Translations under genes and position numbers: made by a program | Notes under the pieces: generated by a model | What the model saw: the letters and a program-made list of their open reading frames with translations, nothing else | What the model was told of the DNA's origin: nothing | The model's database searches: none | Shown: positions 52,875 to 60,910 of the stretch, piece by piece | Layout of the letters: every line of letters starts with the position of its first letter | How positions within the stretch are numbered: position 1 is the first letter of the stretch | Origin: Nocardia sp. alder85J | Lineage (GTDB): Bacteria; Actinomycetota; Actinomycetes; Mycobacteriales; Mycobacteriaceae | Direction of reading: 5' to 3' | DNA length: 64,000 nucleotides | Assembly (NCBI RefSeq): GCF_020176955.2 | Contig: NZ_JAIUCZ020000002.1 | Span: 744,001 to 808,000 of the forward strand

Positions 52875-54563
52875 CTACGAGGTGGTCAGGGCCTGCGAGA
52901 TCGCCGAGCCGAATTTCAGGTCGTCGGAGGTGGTCAGGCGGGTGTAGGAGCCGTTGGACTGCTGGGCGAGGGTTTGCAGGGTGGGGGAGCCCTTGCCACC
53001 GACGACGATGACGTCGATCCGGACCGGGTGGGCGGGGTCGGTGAGACCGGCGATGTCGGAGAGCAACTGGGTGCCGGACACCGTGGAATCGTCGTTCGGC
53101 CCGCCGGTGATCAGCAGGATCGTATTGGTGTGGCCGTCGGCGTAGTTCTTCACGGCGTTCTTGTACGCGGCCTCGAGGGTGGTGTAGGCCCGGTCGGTCT
53201 TGACCTCGTCCGGGCTGACCGTGCTCAGCGACTTCGCCAGTTCGGTGCGGTGCGCCGGGGTCAGCGGGCCGGTCGCGCCCTGCACCTGATAGGCGGTGGC
53301 CGAGCTGTCGCCGTCGTCGGCGGCGAGATCGGAGTAGGTCCACACACCCAGTCCGAAATCGGCGGGCATCACGTCCATGGTCGATTGCAGGGCGCCGAGG
53401 GTGTTGCCGAGCCGGGTGAGAGTGCCGTCCTTGACGGCCATGGCGGCGGAGGTGTCGACCAGGACGGTCGCCTGCACGCCGAGCACCGGCTTGGCGAGTA
53501 CGGAATGCACCTGGTCCAGCACCGATTTCGCGGTGACCGGCGGCGGCGCGGCGGGTAGCGCGGCGAATCCGGCGTCGGTGAACAGTTTCTGCTGGTCGGG
53601 TGCGCGGAGGTAATCGGCGAACAGGCCCGCGACCAGGTTCTGGGTCTTGTCGACCCAGGCGCCGGTCAGCAGTGCGGCCGGATGGTCGGCGACGGGAGCC
53701 GCGCCGATCGGGTGGTAGGCGGTCAGGCCGGTGCCCGACTGCACCGCCTGTTCGGTGGCGGCCGTGGCGTGCACGGCGGCATTGGCCGCGGTCACGCCGA
53801 CCGGGGTGGTCAGCGCGGAGGAACTGTCGGCGACCTGCGGGGCGCCGGCCGCCAGCCGGGAGATCGCGGAGGTGACCTGACCCGCGTGCGCGGTGTCGTC
53901 GGTGAGTGGATCCGAGCCGGACACCGCGGAGCCGACCGCGAGCGCCGCGGCCAGGCTGCCGTCCCCCGCGGGCATCGCCATCCGCAGCCCGCCCCACCCG
54001 GACAGTCCGATCTCGGACAGCGAACCCTGTTGCAGGCGTGGCAGATCCGACCAGCTGATCTTCGCCGCATCCAGCGCCTGGCGCAGCTGGTCCGGCACCG
54101 CCAGCACGATCGGGCTGACCGCGACCGGCAGTGGGCTGCCCTGCACCAGACCGGGGACCCGCATCATCTCGATGGAACGAGACGAATCGGGAATCCACAG
54201 CGCGGGCTGGGTGCCGAGCTTCTGATCCCAGCCGCCGGAGGTGAACGCGGCCACCACCGCGGCCGACGGCTGCGACGTCACCGTCACGGTGACGCAGTGA
54301 TCGCGCACTATCGGCTTGGTGGCGTTGTACCGATCGGCAGCGGCCTTCACCTCGACCGCGATATCGGGATCGACGGTGACGGCGAGACCGGACGCGCCCT
54401 CCACACAACCGTCGTGAGCACTGGCGACCTGCGAATCGGCTCGCTGCCGCAACCAGAACCAGCCACCGACCACGGCCACCAGCAGCACCACCGCCACCAC
54501 TACGCCCACCAGCCCCTTGCTGACGCCTCGAGACCCGGCCATGCGATTGCGATGTGTACCCAC
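52875..54563 (-). CDS. Membrane-anchored substrate-binding-like plus VWA domain protein
   Basis: A 562-residue protein with one N-terminal helix (GVVVAVVLLVAVVGGWFWL, about residues 19-37). A long extracellular part follows. The first 330 or so residues resemble solute-binding proteins; the C-terminal 190 form a von Willebrand A domain starting VQATVLVDTSAAMAV. The metal site is altered: DTSAA instead of DxSxS and TGGPND instead of TDG. Such fusions occur in actinobacteria with no known role. GTG 54563 lies eight bases after TAGACT; ATG 54542 is an alternative. Confidence 0.8.
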   Translation of the reverse strand: MGTHRNRMAGSRGVSKGLVGVVVAVVLLVAVVGGWFWLRQRADSQVASAHDGCVEGASGLAVTVDPDIAVEVKAAADRYNATKPIVRDHCVTVTVTSQPSAAVVAAFTSGGWDQKLGTQPALWIPDSSRSIEMMRVPGLVQGSPLPVAVSPIVLAVPDQLRQALDAAKISWSDLPRLQQGSLSEIGLSGWGGLRMAMPAGDGSLAAALAVGSAVSGSDPLTDDTAHAGQVTSAISRLAAGAPQVADSSSALTTPVGVTAANAAVHATAATEQAVQSGTGLTAYHPIGAAPVADHPAALLTGAWVDKTQNLVAGLFADYLRAPDQQKLFTDAGFAALPAAPPPVTAKSVLDQVHSVLAKPVLGVQATVLVDTSAAMAVKDGTLTRLGNTLGALQSTMDVMPADFGLGVWTYSDLAADDGDSSATAYQVQGATGPLTPAHRTELAKSLSTVSPDEVKTDRAYTTLEAAYKNAVKNYADGHTNTILLITGGPNDDSTVSGTQLLSDIAGLTDPAHPVRIDVIVVGGKGSPTLQTLAQQSNGSYTRLTTSDDLKFGSAISQALTTS

Positions 54564-54821
54564 GACGGATGAGTCTAGGTCGGCACGATCTTCGGCGCGC
54601 CACACGTCCTGTTCAGGCCACTTTCGTCACTCGGGACGCCCGGTCCCGGACCACCGCCGCCGCGCTGGGAACGGTGGCGTCGGCCGTCCCGAGTTGCTTG
54701 CGCAACTGCCGGGGAGTGGCTGCGGCAGCCTCGCGATTTCGGCACCGCGACGCGGTGGCGGCAGCCGGGGGAGTCGACTGTCAGCGCAGGCGCTGGATTT
54801 CCGCCGCGGGCAACGCGGTAC

Positions 54822-54850
54822 GCCGAGGGGACATCGGGCGCCCCCTCGGC
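54822..54850 (-). terminator. Terminator after the WhiB gene
   Basis: Arms GCCGAGGGG (54822-54830) and CCCCTCGGC (54842-54850) are perfect over 9 bp with an 11-nt loop, just past the WhiB stop on the minus strand. The rest of the gap to 54563 holds nothing recognised. Confidence 0.65.
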
Positions 54851-54857
54851 GGGCTGG

Positions 54858-55118
54858 TCAGGGGCGGATGAGGCGGCCGCGGTCGTACTCGTGGCCGCCC
54901 CAGACGCCGGACTGGCCGGTGTTGGCCGCGAAATCGCCGCACTGGCGGCGGATCGGGCAGATGGCGCAGACTTCGCGGGCGTAGGCGAAGTCCTGCGACG
55001 GGTAGGGGAACCACGCCTCGTGGTTCGGGTCACCCTTGCAGGCGGCCTCCTCCCAGCTCTGCGAATCCGAGAGCGGGAGCAGATCCACCAGGGTGAGGTC
55101 CTGCAGCGTGTCGGTCAT
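54858..55118 (-). CDS. WhiB-family iron-sulfur transcription factor
   Basis: An 86-residue WhiB protein. Cys27, Cys51, Cys54 and Cys60 (AACKGDPN and CAICPIRRQC) would bind a [4Fe-4S] cluster sensitive to oxygen or NO, and GVWGG is the family turn. A basic end (RGRLIRP) binds DNA. WhiB proteins act with the principal sigma factor in division, stress or resistance. ATG 55118 overlaps the HNH stop by 4 bp, with AAAGGAGGG upstream. Which WhiB paralogue this is is not clear. Confidence 0.92.
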   Translation of the reverse strand: MTDTLQDLTLVDLLPLSDSQSWEEAACKGDPNHEAWFPYPSQDFAYAREVCAICPIRRQCGDFAANTGQSGVWGGHEYDRGRLIRP

Positions 55119-55687
55119 GTTCGGATCCCTCCTTTCTCGGTGTCCACGGGGGTGGCGGACAGGTGCTTCCAGATCCGCCGTTGCTTCTTCTCGATCTCGT
55201 TGGGGGCTTTCGGCTCCCACAGCAGTCGCATACCCGCTTCCTCGGGGGTGCGATCGGCCTTGCGGGTATTGCACGGAGCACAGGCGGCGATCAGGTTGCC
55301 CCAGGTGTTGGGGCCGCCGCGGCTGCGCGGTCGGATGTGGTCCACGGTGCGGGCCCAGCCGGAGCAGTAGCCGCAGCGGTGGCGGTCGCGGCGCAGCACG
55401 CCCGCCAGGGTGGCGCGGCTCTCGTCGTGGACCAGGACCGGATGCTCCAGGTGGACGTAGCGCAGCAGCCGGATCGCCTCCGGCAGCGCGATCTCCAGAT
55501 GCTTGGAGCGGATCGGGAAGTACGGCTCCCGGTTCGCGATCGCTTCGGCCGCGCCGCTGACCAGCAGCACCACCGCGCGCTCGGCGCCGATCTCGGTGAG
55601 CGCCTCGTAGGAGGCGTTCAGGACGAGCACGGCCGTGTGTATCCAGTTGTCGGGAGTCGGGTTCGCCGCAGCGCGTTGCAAGGACAT
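55115..55687 (-). CDS. HNH endonuclease family protein
   Basis: A 190-residue protein with an HNH nuclease fold: RHRCGYCSGWARTVDHIRPR then SRGGPNTWGNLIAACAPCN, with zinc Cys pairs and the catalytic His in VDHI. N-terminal VLVLNASYEALTEI is typical of the actinobacterial HNH group. It may cut DNA, but the natural target is unknown. It overlaps the WhiB gene by 4 bp (ATGA), so both are made from one mRNA. ATG 55687 is chosen for GGTGG five bases upstream; GTG 55696 is possible. Confidence 0.85.
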   Translation of the reverse strand: MSLQRAAANPTPDNWIHTAVLVLNASYEALTEIGAERAVVLLVSGAAEAIANREPYFPIRSKHLEIALPEAIRLLRYVHLEHPVLVHDESRATLAGVLRRDRHRCGYCSGWARTVDHIRPRSRGGPNTWGNLIAACAPCNTRKADRTPEEAGMRLLWEPKAPNEIEKKQRRIWKHLSATPVDTEKGGIRT

Positions 55688-55753
55688 GGGTGCCACCGGG
55701 TTTCGTGAAGGATGAGCGAGATTCGAAGGAAAAGGGAAGGGCGCTGGTACTTC

Positions 55754-55867
55754 TCAGGCCCGGGGGGCGAGGCGGCCGACTACCGGATGCTCCGGCGATT
55801 GCCGCCGGAGTCCCGAAAGGTGCTGTCCGGCAATATCTGTCGCGGTCACGTGGTACTTCGAAGGCAT
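55754..55867 (-). CDS. Possible short ORF upstream of the HNH gene (37 aa)
   Basis: A short frame MPSKYHVTATDIAGQHLSGL... with a strong GGGAGGTGG just before ATG 55867. It ends 66 bp before the HNH start and may be a leader peptide or spurious. Third positions are less GC-rich than in neighbours. No family recognised. Confidence 0.25.
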   Translation of the reverse strand: MPSKYHVTATDIAGQHLSGLRRQSPEHPVVGRLAPRA

Positions 55868-55996
55868 CGGCCACCTCCCTTCGCAAACTCGGTGTGCGGC
55901 CGGCCGCGGCCGCATGGTCGTCTTCATGGTGGCACAGCGGTACGGCCGCTGTCGGGTCATTTTTCGCTGTCCGTCCGGCCTGCCGTACGCACAGGT

Positions 55997-56035
55997 GAGC
56001 CCCCTCGCCGCGCAGTACAAGCAACGAGGGGGCTC
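55997..56035 (-). terminator. Strong 11-bp hairpin, probably ending the 33-aa gene
   Basis: Arms GAGCCCCCTCG (55997-56007) and CGAGGGGGCTC (56025-56035) with a 17-nt loop. On the minus strand it lies 52 bp past the stop of the short gene at 56088-56189. Four T residues follow on the + strand, so it might also work in that direction, but no + strand gene precedes it. Confidence 0.6.
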
Positions 56036-56087
56036 CGGATTTTGTTCCGCGTACGGCGCCGACGTCACGGGGACTTCGGCGGCACGG

Positions 56088-56189
56088 TCACAGCGGCATC
56101 GGCCCGTACGATCCGGTCGACGCCCAGGAGAACCAGGTGGCGACGCGTTGCACGATCAGGGCCACGACGTCGATGGCGGTGCTGCCCAT
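56088..56189 (-). CDS. Small hydrophobic/amphipathic protein (33 aa), unknown
   Basis: A 33-residue frame reading MGSTAIDVVALIVQRVATWF then SWASTGSYGPMPL, too short for routine gene calling. GAGG lies seven bases before the ATG, and nearly every codon ends in G or C, as in the neighbouring genes. A strong hairpin follows after the stop. Residues 5-22 can form an amphipathic or membrane-associated helix with two Trp. Short porin subunits or lipid-associated peptides of Mycobacteriales are of this size, but I do not claim identity. It lies in the 569-bp gap between the HNH and TetR genes. Confidence 0.6.
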   Translation of the reverse strand: MGSTAIDVVALIVQRVATWFSWASTGSYGPMPL

Positions 56190-56265
56190 CGTATTTCCTC
56201 ACACTCGGTTGACAACGAACCCCGGCAGCGTAACCGAGACGTTATCTCCGGCACAGTGCTCGGTG

Positions 56266-56871
56266 TCAGTCGCCGGGACCGCCGAGGATGGCGGTGAGGA
56301 CCCGGACCGCGCGATCGGGGTCGGCGGGCTCGCCGGAGATGGTGGGCAGGTAGTGGAAGGACTCGGCCACCCGCAGCACGGTGTAGGCCAGATCGTCCAG
56401 CGGGAGCGTGGTGCGCACCCGGCCGGTGTCGATGTCGTCGGCGAGCTTGTCGCGCAGATAGGCCAGCATGCGGGGCTGGAAGCCGTGGACGGTCATCGTC
56501 AGCAGGTTCATGTACATGGCGTTGTCGCGTTCGATCGAGCGCCGGGAGCCGGGCTGATCCCAGATCGCGTGCAGCAGGTGCCCGACCAGGGCGGGTACCC
56601 GCGGCCCCGGCCGGTCCTCGAGTTCGGCCCAGCCGGCGTCGAGGGTGCGGCTGGTCAGCCACCAGATCGCCTCGACGATCAATTGTTCGCGGGTGCCGAC
56701 CCAGCGGTAGAGGGTGACCCGGCTGATGCCGAGCCGGGTGGCGATCGACCCCAGGTCGATGCGCCGACCGGCCAGGAAGTCGGCGCGGGCCAGGGCGAGC
56801 GCGTCCAGCGCGGTGGGGCGGCGGGGGTCCGCGTCCGCGGCGAGCTGGCGCTGTAGCGGTGTCGAGGGCAC
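56266..56871 (-). CDS. TetR-family regulator (QsdR-like C-terminal domain)
   Basis: A 201-residue TetR protein. The HTH is IDLGSIATRLGISRVTLYRW (about residues 38-57). The ligand domain (WWLTSRTLDAGWAELEDRPG, AMYMNLLTMTVHGFQPRML) resembles Rhodococcus QsdR-type regulators. GTG 56871 starts the gene. It is divergent from the esterase/crotonase/CoA-ligase operon, with four palindromic sites between, so it very probably controls that operon and itself. Confidence 0.86.
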   Translation of the reverse strand: MPSTPLQRQLAADADPRRPTALDALALARADFLAGRRIDLGSIATRLGISRVTLYRWVGTREQLIVEAIWWLTSRTLDAGWAELEDRPGPRVPALVGHLLHAIWDQPGSRRSIERDNAMYMNLLTMTVHGFQPRMLAYLRDKLADDIDTGRVRTTLPLDDLAYTVLRVAESFHYLPTISGEPADPDRAVRVLTAILGGPGD

Positions 56872-56900
56872 GAGTGCAGCATAGTCGACCCGATATTGCG

Positions 56901-57001
56901 GAATGTTACATCTTGCCTGGATGTTTCATCAGGGTCTACGCTCCTGATACACAAACCGAGAATGTTTCATTCCTGAAAGTCTGATCCGATGTGTTACATC
57001 G
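56901..57001. promoter_or_regulatory. Four TetR-type palindromic sites in a divergent promoter region
   Basis: Sites: GAATGTTACATC (56901-56912), GGATGTTTCATC (56919-56930), GAATGTTTCATTC (56960-56972) and CGATGTGTTACATCG (56987-57001). Each has an ATG(T)...(A)CAT core; the last is a perfect 15-bp palindrome. They lie between the TetR gene and the esterase gene, so one regulator could control both directions. This is AT-richer than the surroundings. Confidence 0.8.
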
Positions 57002-57037
57002 CGGCGTTCGGGTGAACCTGGTGGCGAGGAGGCCGCA

Positions 57038-58513
57038 ATGGGTGCGACGGTGTCCGAGACGGTGACGGTGCGGCAGGGAACGCTGCGCGGGGTGCGGCAG
57101 GGGGAGGTGCTGGCCTTTCTCGGCATCCCGTACGCGGCGGCGCCGTTCGGGCCGCGGCGGTTGCGGCCGCCGGCGCCACCGGAACCGTGGCCGGGGGTGC
57201 GGGCCGCCGACCGGTTCGGGGCCACCGTGCCGAAGGCCGACTACGTGGCGATGTATGTGCCCTACTTCCCCGAGGTGACGATCGCGGGGGAGGACTGCCT
57301 GAACCTGAACGTCTACACCCGGCCCGACGCCGCCGGTGCGCCGGTGCTGGTGTGGATCCACGGCGGCGCCTTCACCAACGGCTCGAATTCGGTGCCGGAA
57401 TACGACGGTTCGGCCTTCGCCCGCGACGGTGTCGTCACGGTGGTGATCAACTACCGGCTCGCGGCGGAGGGTTTCCTCTACGTCGGCGACGAGGTGGCCA
57501 ACGTCGGTATCCAGGACCAGATCGCCGCGCTGCGGTGGGTGCGGGACAACATCGCGGCCTTCGGCGGCGATCCCGGCCGGGTCACCGTCGCGGGCGAATC
57601 CGCCGGCGCCTGGAGCGTGAACACCCTGCTGGCCACACCGGCTGCGAAAGGGCTGTTCCAGCAGGCGATCTCGCAGAGCGGCGGGGCGCACCACCACCTG
57701 GCGCCGGAGCAGGCCCGGCAGGTCGCCGCCGAACTGGCCCGGAACCTCGGCATCGAGCCGACCCGGGCGGCCTTCGCCACCGTCGACCCCGACAAGCTGG
57801 CGCTGGCCTGCCGGGAGGTGATCACCGAATTGCAGACCGCCCCCGATCCGGCGAAATGGGGCACGCTGGCGCTGACCCAGCAGCCGTACGTACCCACCGT
57901 CGACGGGCGGGTGCTGCCGCGACCCACCCTCGAGGCCATCGCCGCCGGCGCCGGCGCGGAGGTGCGCCTGCTGATCGGCACCACCGCCGACGAGGCGCGG
58001 ACCATCCTGGTCGCCTCCGGGGCGCTCGACGCCGTCGACGAGGAGTTGCTGACCGCCTCGGTGGCGGCGTACGGCCTGCCCGCCGACGAGGCGCTGCCGG
58101 TCTATCGCCGGGACCGGCCCGCGGCGCGGCCGGGGGAGGTGCTGTCGGCGGTGGTGTCGGACTGGTACTTCCGGATCCCCTCGATCCGGGTCGCCGAGGC
58201 CCGCGGCGGCGACACCTGGATGTACCGATTCGACTGGGCGTCACCGACATTGGGTTCCGGTCACGCCGTCGACATCCCGTTCGCCTTCGACACCCTGCAC
58301 GCGCCCGGACTGGCGCCGCGGCTGGGCGACGCGCCGCCGCAGGCGGTGGCCGATACCGACCACCGCATCTGGGTCGACTTCGCGACCACCGGCGACCCGG
58401 GCTGGCCCCGCTACGACACCGCCACGCGCGCAACGGCTCTGATCACCGACACGCTGACCGTCGTATCCGATCCGGCCGGGCACGAGCGGGTGCTGTGGGA
58501 GGGCCGGCGATGA
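57038..58513 (+). CDS. Carboxylesterase type B
   Basis: A 491-residue alpha/beta hydrolase without a signal peptide. The oxyanion segment is VWIHGGAFTNGS, the nucleophile Ser188 is in VAGESAGAWS, and the His is likely in GSGHAVDIPFAFDT. ATG 57038 has GAGGAGG upstream. It starts the operon with a crotonase (4-bp overlap) and a CoA ligase. A pathway of ester cleavage, acid activation and CoA-ester processing is implied. The natural ester is unknown. Confidence 0.9.
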   Translation: MGATVSETVTVRQGTLRGVRQGEVLAFLGIPYAAAPFGPRRLRPPAPPEPWPGVRAADRFGATVPKADYVAMYVPYFPEVTIAGEDCLNLNVYTRPDAAGAPVLVWIHGGAFTNGSNSVPEYDGSAFARDGVVTVVINYRLAAEGFLYVGDEVANVGIQDQIAALRWVRDNIAAFGGDPGRVTVAGESAGAWSVNTLLATPAAKGLFQQAISQSGGAHHHLAPEQARQVAAELARNLGIEPTRAAFATVDPDKLALACREVITELQTAPDPAKWGTLALTQQPYVPTVDGRVLPRPTLEAIAAGAGAEVRLLIGTTADEARTILVASGALDAVDEELLTASVAAYGLPADEALPVYRRDRPAARPGEVLSAVVSDWYFRIPSIRVAEARGGDTWMYRFDWASPTLGSGHAVDIPFAFDTLHAPGLAPRLGDAPPQAVADTDHRIWVDFATTGDPGWPRYDTATRATALITDTLTVVSDPAGHERVLWEGRR

Positions 58514-59340
58514 GTGATCCGGTACGGTACGAGGTCCCGGTGCCGAAGATCGCGCGGATCACCCTGAACCGGCCCGATCGGCGCAACGCTCAGGACACCG
58601 AACTGCTGTACGCGCTCAACGACGCGTTCGACCGGGCCGCGCACGACGACGACATCGTGGTGATCGTGCTGGCCGCCGCGGGGCCGCACTTCTCCGCCGG
58701 TCACGATCTGCGCGAACCCGATCCGCTGCACGCGCACGCGCGGTACCGCACGGTCGGCACCGCCGCCGGATTCACCGAACCCGGCGCCGCGGGGGTGGTG
58801 GCCCGCGAGGAGGAGATCTACCTCGGCTTCAGCGAACGCTGGCGCAACATCCCGAAGCCGACCATCGCCGAGGTGCACGGCAAGGTCATCGCCGGTGGGC
58901 TGATGCTGGCCTGGCCGTGCGATCTGATCGTGGCGGCCGAGGATGCCGAATTCATCGACAACGTCGTGGCCATGGGCGTGAACGCGGTCGAATTCTTCAA
59001 CCACCCTTATGAATTCGGCTATCGCAAGGCCAAGGAGCTGCTGTTCACCTCCGGCGCGCTGAGCGCGGCCGAGGCCGAGCGGCTGGGCATGGTCAACCTG
59101 GTGGTGCCGCGGGCACAGCTGTCGGTGGCGACGATGGCGCTGGCGGCGCGCATCGCCGAACAGCCGCCGTTCGCCCTGAAACTGGCCAAGCAGTCGGTGA
59201 ACGCCGCCCAGGACGCCGCGGGCCGCCCGGAGGCGATCCGCACCGCGTTCGCCCTGCACCAGCTGGCGCACAGTCACAACATGCAGGTGCACGGCATGGT
59301 GGTGGAGCCGGGCTTCATGGAGCGGTTCCGCCGTGGGTGA
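58510..59340 (+). CDS. Enoyl-CoA hydratase/isomerase family (crotonase)
   Basis: A 276-residue crotonase. The oxyanion-hole loops are FSAGHDLRE and GKVIAGGLMLAW. DLIVAAEDAEFIDNVVAMG replaces the usual catalytic Glu positions, so hydratase chemistry is not assured; isomerase, dehalogenase or hydrolase activity is possible. It acts on a CoA ester in the cytoplasm. ATG 58510 overlaps the esterase stop (ATGA), and its own stop overlaps the ligase start by 8 bp. Confidence 0.88.
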   Translation: MSDPVRYEVPVPKIARITLNRPDRRNAQDTELLYALNDAFDRAAHDDDIVVIVLAAAGPHFSAGHDLREPDPLHAHARYRTVGTAAGFTEPGAAGVVAREEEIYLGFSERWRNIPKPTIAEVHGKVIAGGLMLAWPCDLIVAAEDAEFIDNVVAMGVNAVEFFNHPYEFGYRKAKELLFTSGALSAAEAERLGMVNLVVPRAQLSVATMALAARIAEQPPFALKLAKQSVNAAQDAAGRPEAIRTAFALHQLAHSHNMQVHGMVVEPGFMERFRRG

Positions 59341-60790
59341 GCCGATTCCGCTGGGGCGCTTGCTGACCGAGCTGGCCGCCCGCGATCCGGACCGGCCCGC
59401 GGTCACCGACGACCAGCGGACGGTGAGCCGCGGCGAACTGGAGGCCGGCGCCAACCGGCTCGCACGCGCCTACCGGGGCCTGGGGGTGACCGAGGGTGAT
59501 CTGGTCACCGTCGGGCTGTCCAACGGGATCCCGTTCTACACCACGGTTTTCGCGTTGTGGAAGCTCGGCGCGGTGCCGCAGCTGATCTCGCCCGCGCTGC
59601 CCGCTCCGGAACGGGACGCGATCCTGCGGCTGGCCCGGCCGGTGCTGGTGGTGGGCGTGGATCCGGACCGGGTGCCCGGCGAATTCCGTTGTGCGCCGGA
59701 CGATCTGCTCGCCGATCCGGCGCTGGACGGGACGCCGCTGCCGGACAGCCCGGTGGCGCCCGCCTGGAAGGCGCCGACCTCCGGCGGCAGTACCGGCCGG
59801 CCGAAACTCATCGTCGCCGGGCAGCGCGGTGAACTGGACGTGGCGCCGATCGCCGCGACCCTGCGCCAGCACGACGGCCAGGTGCAGCTGGTCTGCGGGC
59901 CGCTGTATCACAATGCGCCGTTCAACTTCTCGATGTACGGGCTGCTCGCGGGCCAGCAGCTGGTGGTGCTGCCGAAGTTCGACACGGTGGCGGCGCTGAC
60001 CACGATCGCGCGGCACCGGGTGCAGTGGATCAGCCTGGTGCCCACCATGATGAGCCGGATGCATCGCGAATTGTCCACGCGGCCGGGCGATTACGATATC
60101 GGTTCGCTGCGTTCGGTGTGGCACGGCGCCGCGGCGTGCCCGCCCTGGCTCAAACGCGCCTGGATCGACCTGGTCGGCGCGGACCGCCTGTTCGAGATGT
60201 ACGCGACCACCGAATCGACGATGATGACGCTGATCACCGGCACCGAATGGCTGGCGCATCCGGGCTCGGTGGGCCGGCCGCTGTTCGGCCGGGTCCGCAT
60301 CCTCGACGACGCGGGCCGGGAGGCGCCCGCCGGGGTGAACGGCGAGATCTTCGTCCGTCCCGACGAGGGCGCCGCGGCGACCTACCGCTACGTGGGCGCC
60401 ACCCCGCGCCGGGTGGACGGCTGGGACTCCGTCGGTGATCTGGGCCGCGTCGACGCCGAGGGCTATCTGTACATCGACGACCGCCGGGCCGATCTCATCG
60501 TCACCGGCGGGGCGAACGTGTACCCGGCCGAGGTCGAGGCCGTGCTCACCGAACATCCCGGGGTGCGCGGTGTGGTCGTGCTCGGGCTGCCCGACGACGA
60601 TCTGGGACACCGCGTGCACGCTGTGATCGAGACCTCGGAACCGTTGGCCGACAGCGAGTTACGTGCCTTCGTCGGCGCCCGGCTGGCCCGGTACAAGGTG
60701 CCGCGCGAATTCACCTACACCGAAGCGGCGCTGCGCGACGACGCGGGGAAGGTGCGCCGGGCCGCGCTGGCGGCGACCCTGGGAGGCTGA
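59333..60790 (+). CDS. AMP-binding acid-CoA ligase
   Basis: A 485-residue member of the ANL superfamily. The phosphate loop is PTSGGSTGRPKLI, the A5 motif YATTES, and the hinge region SVGDLGRVDAEGYLYIDDRR then TGGANVYPAEVE. The A10 Lys is in RDDAGKVRRAAL, without the usual Pro-Arg-Thr. It makes an acyl- or aryl-CoA with ATP. GTG 59333 lies within the crotonase gene, so the three are coupled. Whether the acid comes from the esterase product is inference. Confidence 0.9.
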   Translation: MGEPIPLGRLLTELAARDPDRPAVTDDQRTVSRGELEAGANRLARAYRGLGVTEGDLVTVGLSNGIPFYTTVFALWKLGAVPQLISPALPAPERDAILRLARPVLVVGVDPDRVPGEFRCAPDDLLADPALDGTPLPDSPVAPAWKAPTSGGSTGRPKLIVAGQRGELDVAPIAATLRQHDGQVQLVCGPLYHNAPFNFSMYGLLAGQQLVVLPKFDTVAALTTIARHRVQWISLVPTMMSRMHRELSTRPGDYDIGSLRSVWHGAAACPPWLKRAWIDLVGADRLFEMYATTESTMMTLITGTEWLAHPGSVGRPLFGRVRILDDAGREAPAGVNGEIFVRPDEGAAATYRYVGATPRRVDGWDSVGDLGRVDAEGYLYIDDRRADLIVTGGANVYPAEVEAVLTEHPGVRGVVVLGLPDDDLGHRVHAVIETSEPLADSELRAFVGARLARYKVPREFTYTEAALRDDAGKVRRAALAATLGG

Positions 60791-60910
60791 TGACCGGCCG
60801 ATCTCGGTCCGGTGGCGGCGGTGCGACCGGAGACGTTGTCTCGTTGAACGTCGTATGAACTATTGTGCGCGTGGACTGCCGCTGATCCCGTACGGTACGA
60901 CACTGATCGC

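Noticed and set aside
55754..56068. 104-residue minus-strand frame with a C-x2-C pattern (PRCLYCAARGLTC)
   Set aside because: It runs through a perfect 11-bp hairpin, starts without a ribosome site, and its composition is irregular. Only the last 37 codons have a good ribosome site and are listed at low confidence.
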